Shown: positions 61,481 through 64,000 of the stretch, one piece after another
Layout: the number at the start of each line of letters is the position of its first letter
Numbering within the stretch: position 1 is the first letter of the stretch
NCBI RefSeq assembly: GCF_004798865.1
Contig: NW_025336088.1
Coordinates: forward strand, 1,092,864-1,156,863
Source of the DNA: Varanus komodoensis
Taxonomy: Eukaryota > Chordata > Lepidosauria > Squamata > Varanidae
Direction: 5' to 3'
Length of the DNA stretch: 64,000 nt
Notes under the pieces: model-generated
Databases searched by the model: none
What the model was told of the DNA's origin: nothing
Seen by the model: only the letters and a program-made list of their open reading frames with translations
Made by a program: the position numbers and the translations under genes

Positions 61481-64000
61481 TAGGGGCTGAATTCTCGGCC
61501 TAGAAGCGTGGGGACTTTTGGGAGTGTCCTGTGGGCAGGGGGGAGTGAGATAGCACCGACCACGTCCTTGTGGGAGGCGAGGCTATCAAGAGTGGGAGTC
61601 GCCATGGCTGGAAGTTTGGGTGGATATATTTGTTAAATGGTTGCTTGTACAAGAGAAAAGTTCTGTCACTGCCCACGGAATTACTAGGGATGGTTCCCAT
61701 TTCTTAAGTTTAAATGGGGTGATTTGTAGTGAGCAGGGTTCTTGTAAGTAACTGTTGCCTTTAAGAGCTGATGTATCTATCTCTTGGTAACTGGTCTGTG
61801 CAAAGAGCCTTTAGGGTAGCAACCTACTTTTTCATTTGAAATGGGTAAGTTCTGATGTGGTAGTTTGATGTTTCCATAAAATGTTCTTAAGAGCAGCCCT
61901 TTGGGATCAGACCAGAGGCCTACATCTCATGCAGCATTTTGCTGCCACAATTGGTCAACAAGGTGGTTAAGGGAAACTGACAAGCTGGGCATGAGTGTTT
62001 TCCCACTGGTGTTTTCCAGCAATTAGAATTCAAAAGTATATGTACTAGTATACACTGGAGCATATAATAAGAAAGCAGACCTAAGAGATGGGGTGCAGGT
62101 TACAGAGCAAAATAAAATTGTTTATGGGTATAGTGGAAAATCAGAGCTAGAGTGGGATGCCACCTTGTGAGTCTTGGTAGATTTATATATGGAGGTGGGT
62201 TATATGTTTGTGCAGTACTTAAAATCCTATAAAAATGAATAAGCTATTTCTTATTCTGTTCCCCCACCCCAAGTCTCTGGTGGACACCTGTCCTTGCTAG
62301 AGATTCTCAGTTCCCACTTAAGGGAATTCCATGTGCTGTGTTTGTGCGTGTGTGGGGGAAATCATACATCTGTTTAAAACATGCACAAATGGTTTTTACA
62401 GATACCAGCCTACCTTAGGAGTTCAGAAGCCCCTGGGGGAGGGGGTGACAAACTCACTTTTGTGTGATTTGCTTTTAACTTGTGCGTCTGGTAATTCTGT
62501 AGATTCCATGGCCTTTTCTGTTGATTCCTTTTTTATTGAGCCTTTTCAGTAGTCCTATTTAGGGGCCATTTGAGAATGTATATATGTATGCTCAATAAGG
62601 ACAACTTTTCACATTCTAACAAATCGCCTGATCTTAAAATTGCAATATACCTTTTATTTCCAAACAAAAGTTTGGCTAAAGCTGTAAACCTCACAGACAT
62701 ATTCATAGGATGTTCTTATGAGTGCCATCAGCAATACACAGTAAGCTATCTTATTTATATTTGTATCCTGCCTCTATGTTAATCACAATGATCTATGAGG
62801 CTAACAATGTGATTACTACAAGATTACTAAAATGTCAGAAGCAGAAAGGTAACAAAATGGTTGAAAAAGGAAAACCTAATAATAGTCAAATGCTTGCCAG
62901 TGAAGCAAGTCCTGCTTCAGTAATGGAGGACCAACAAAGAGCGGGCAAAAAGAAATTCCTGAGATAAGGAATTTCAGCGCCTGGGAGTATTTATCAACAA
63001 AGTTCTCCCTTGCATCACAGACAGACACAACTTTGATATAGGTGCTACACAGAAAAGATCCCTCCAGAAGATTTTAGTGGACAGACAGACTCATATGAAA
63101 GGGGACAATCTTTTATGTGACCTGGTATATTAACCCCTGTCTGTGTTTAAAAAGTTCACTGCATTTTCCCTTAGTGGTGAACTTTAAAAAAAATTACACT
63201 GATGCCACTTCTGCAGAAATGGTGATGGGGACAAAATGGAGAGTAAACAGAACAATTGCTATGATGTCAGTGTGTTTTTTCTCCCCTTTCTAAAGGGCTT
63301 TTACCCTTCAGGAATATTCCTTATAAGCATGTGCTGGATGCAGAGCAATTCAATACTTTATCTTTTAGCTGGGGAAATAAAAGTAGAACAAATAGTTCTG
63401 GGAACAATGCATTCAGGAATAAGTGAATCATTGGGCCCAATGCATTTTGCTACGCTGTCCTTTGTAAATCAGTTCTAATTATATGTTTCAAAAACAGTGG
63501 AAATGATTCAGGAATTCTATTCCCCCTCCCCCACTGTTTCTGTCATGGCCTCTGGTTCTGCTTAGTGTTCATGGGTACCATTCAGGAATCAAGTTCATGG
63601 TAGCTATGTCTGGGACATTGTGCATGAACTGGAAAGGAGAAGAAAATACCTTTTCTTCCCTTAGTGTTCATGCTTTCATTTCTATGGCATTTTTTTAGCT
63701 TCGTAACATTTGAGCAGGTAAGTTAGGAGCTGCAGGATAGAGAATGGTAAAGATCCTGCTCTGTAGTAATGTTTGATTACATGAGCACCTACCTATTGCT
63801 GAGTTTGGAAAATTAAATAGAAGTGGAAAAAACCTGAAATGTTTGGTCAGCCATATTTCTAGTTGTTTTGAATATGAGTTTTTAGAAACAAACTGCTTCA
63901 GTTTATTGTAAATGCATGCTAAGTTTTAATTGTTTCTAGACATCATTATTGGTAACTGCTGTGAAGAGTGAATTCACATGAATAATTAAACTGTTTGGAT
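61481..64000. other. Probable TLK2 first intron (right edge)
   Basis: GC content falls after about 61.6 kb. No TLK2 coding exon, gene or clear repeat was recognised. Confidence 0.5.

Noticed and set aside
60595-64000. Search for TLK2 coding exons
   Set aside because: No stretch resembling the TLK2 N-terminus with a fitting acceptor was found; the coding start probably lies beyond the window.
1-64000. CRISPR arrays, tRNA or rRNA genes, prokaryotic operons
   Set aside because: None seen; tRNA-like boxes belong to SINEs, and the gene structure is that of a vertebrate.

Overview
The window is vertebrate nuclear DNA, most likely from a squamate reptile (lizard or snake). Small phase-matched exons with GT-AG borders are spread over tens of kilobases. 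The repeats are a squamate mix: a BovB (RTE) LINE, a DIRS retrotransposon, CR1 and L2-like LINE tails, and tRNA-derived SINEs. Species cannot be read from the sequence.

Two host genes and the front of a probable third lie head to tail on the + strand. Positions 256-38169 hold the last 15 coding exons (1802 nt) of an EFCAB3-type EF-hand gene whose 5' part lies before the window. Its first six exons are three tandem two-exon EF-hand modules of the kind found in human EFCAB13; they run in frame into a block clearly orthologous to human EFCAB3, so the locus looks like the unsplit ancestral EFCAB13-EFCAB3 gene. A relict half-module sits between modules two and three. METTL2A follows at 44155-54265: nine exons, 385 codons, a tRNA 3-methylcytidine methyltransferase, with a compact NRF1/ETS/CRE promoter and a possible extra 57-nt in-frame exon. 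At about 60.06-60.76 kb a CpG-rich segment with a TCTCGCGAGA element and a good splice donor matches where TLK2 starts in the human order EFCAB3-METTL2A-TLK2. No TLK2 coding exon was found before the window ends.

Between genes and in introns: a 4-kb DIRS element (27418-31393) with both inverted ends and the internal complementary region still legible, a second decayed DIRS piece (about 39.3-40.3 kb), two related minus-strand LTRs (40.5-42.2 kb), an internally deleted BovB (23.7-25.3 kb), a mariner-type MITE, a 672-bp pogo/Tigger-like DNA element, SINEs, LINE tails and at least six copies of a short palindromic repeat.

The most unusual signals are a degenerate array of RFX-type X-box palindromes alternating with TAGGCCT in the presumed TLK2 first intron (60.7-61.5 kb), a nested foldback in METTL2A intron 1, the possible METTL2A cassette exon, and the relict EF-hand exon. 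No CRISPR array, prokaryotic operon or RNA gene was seen.
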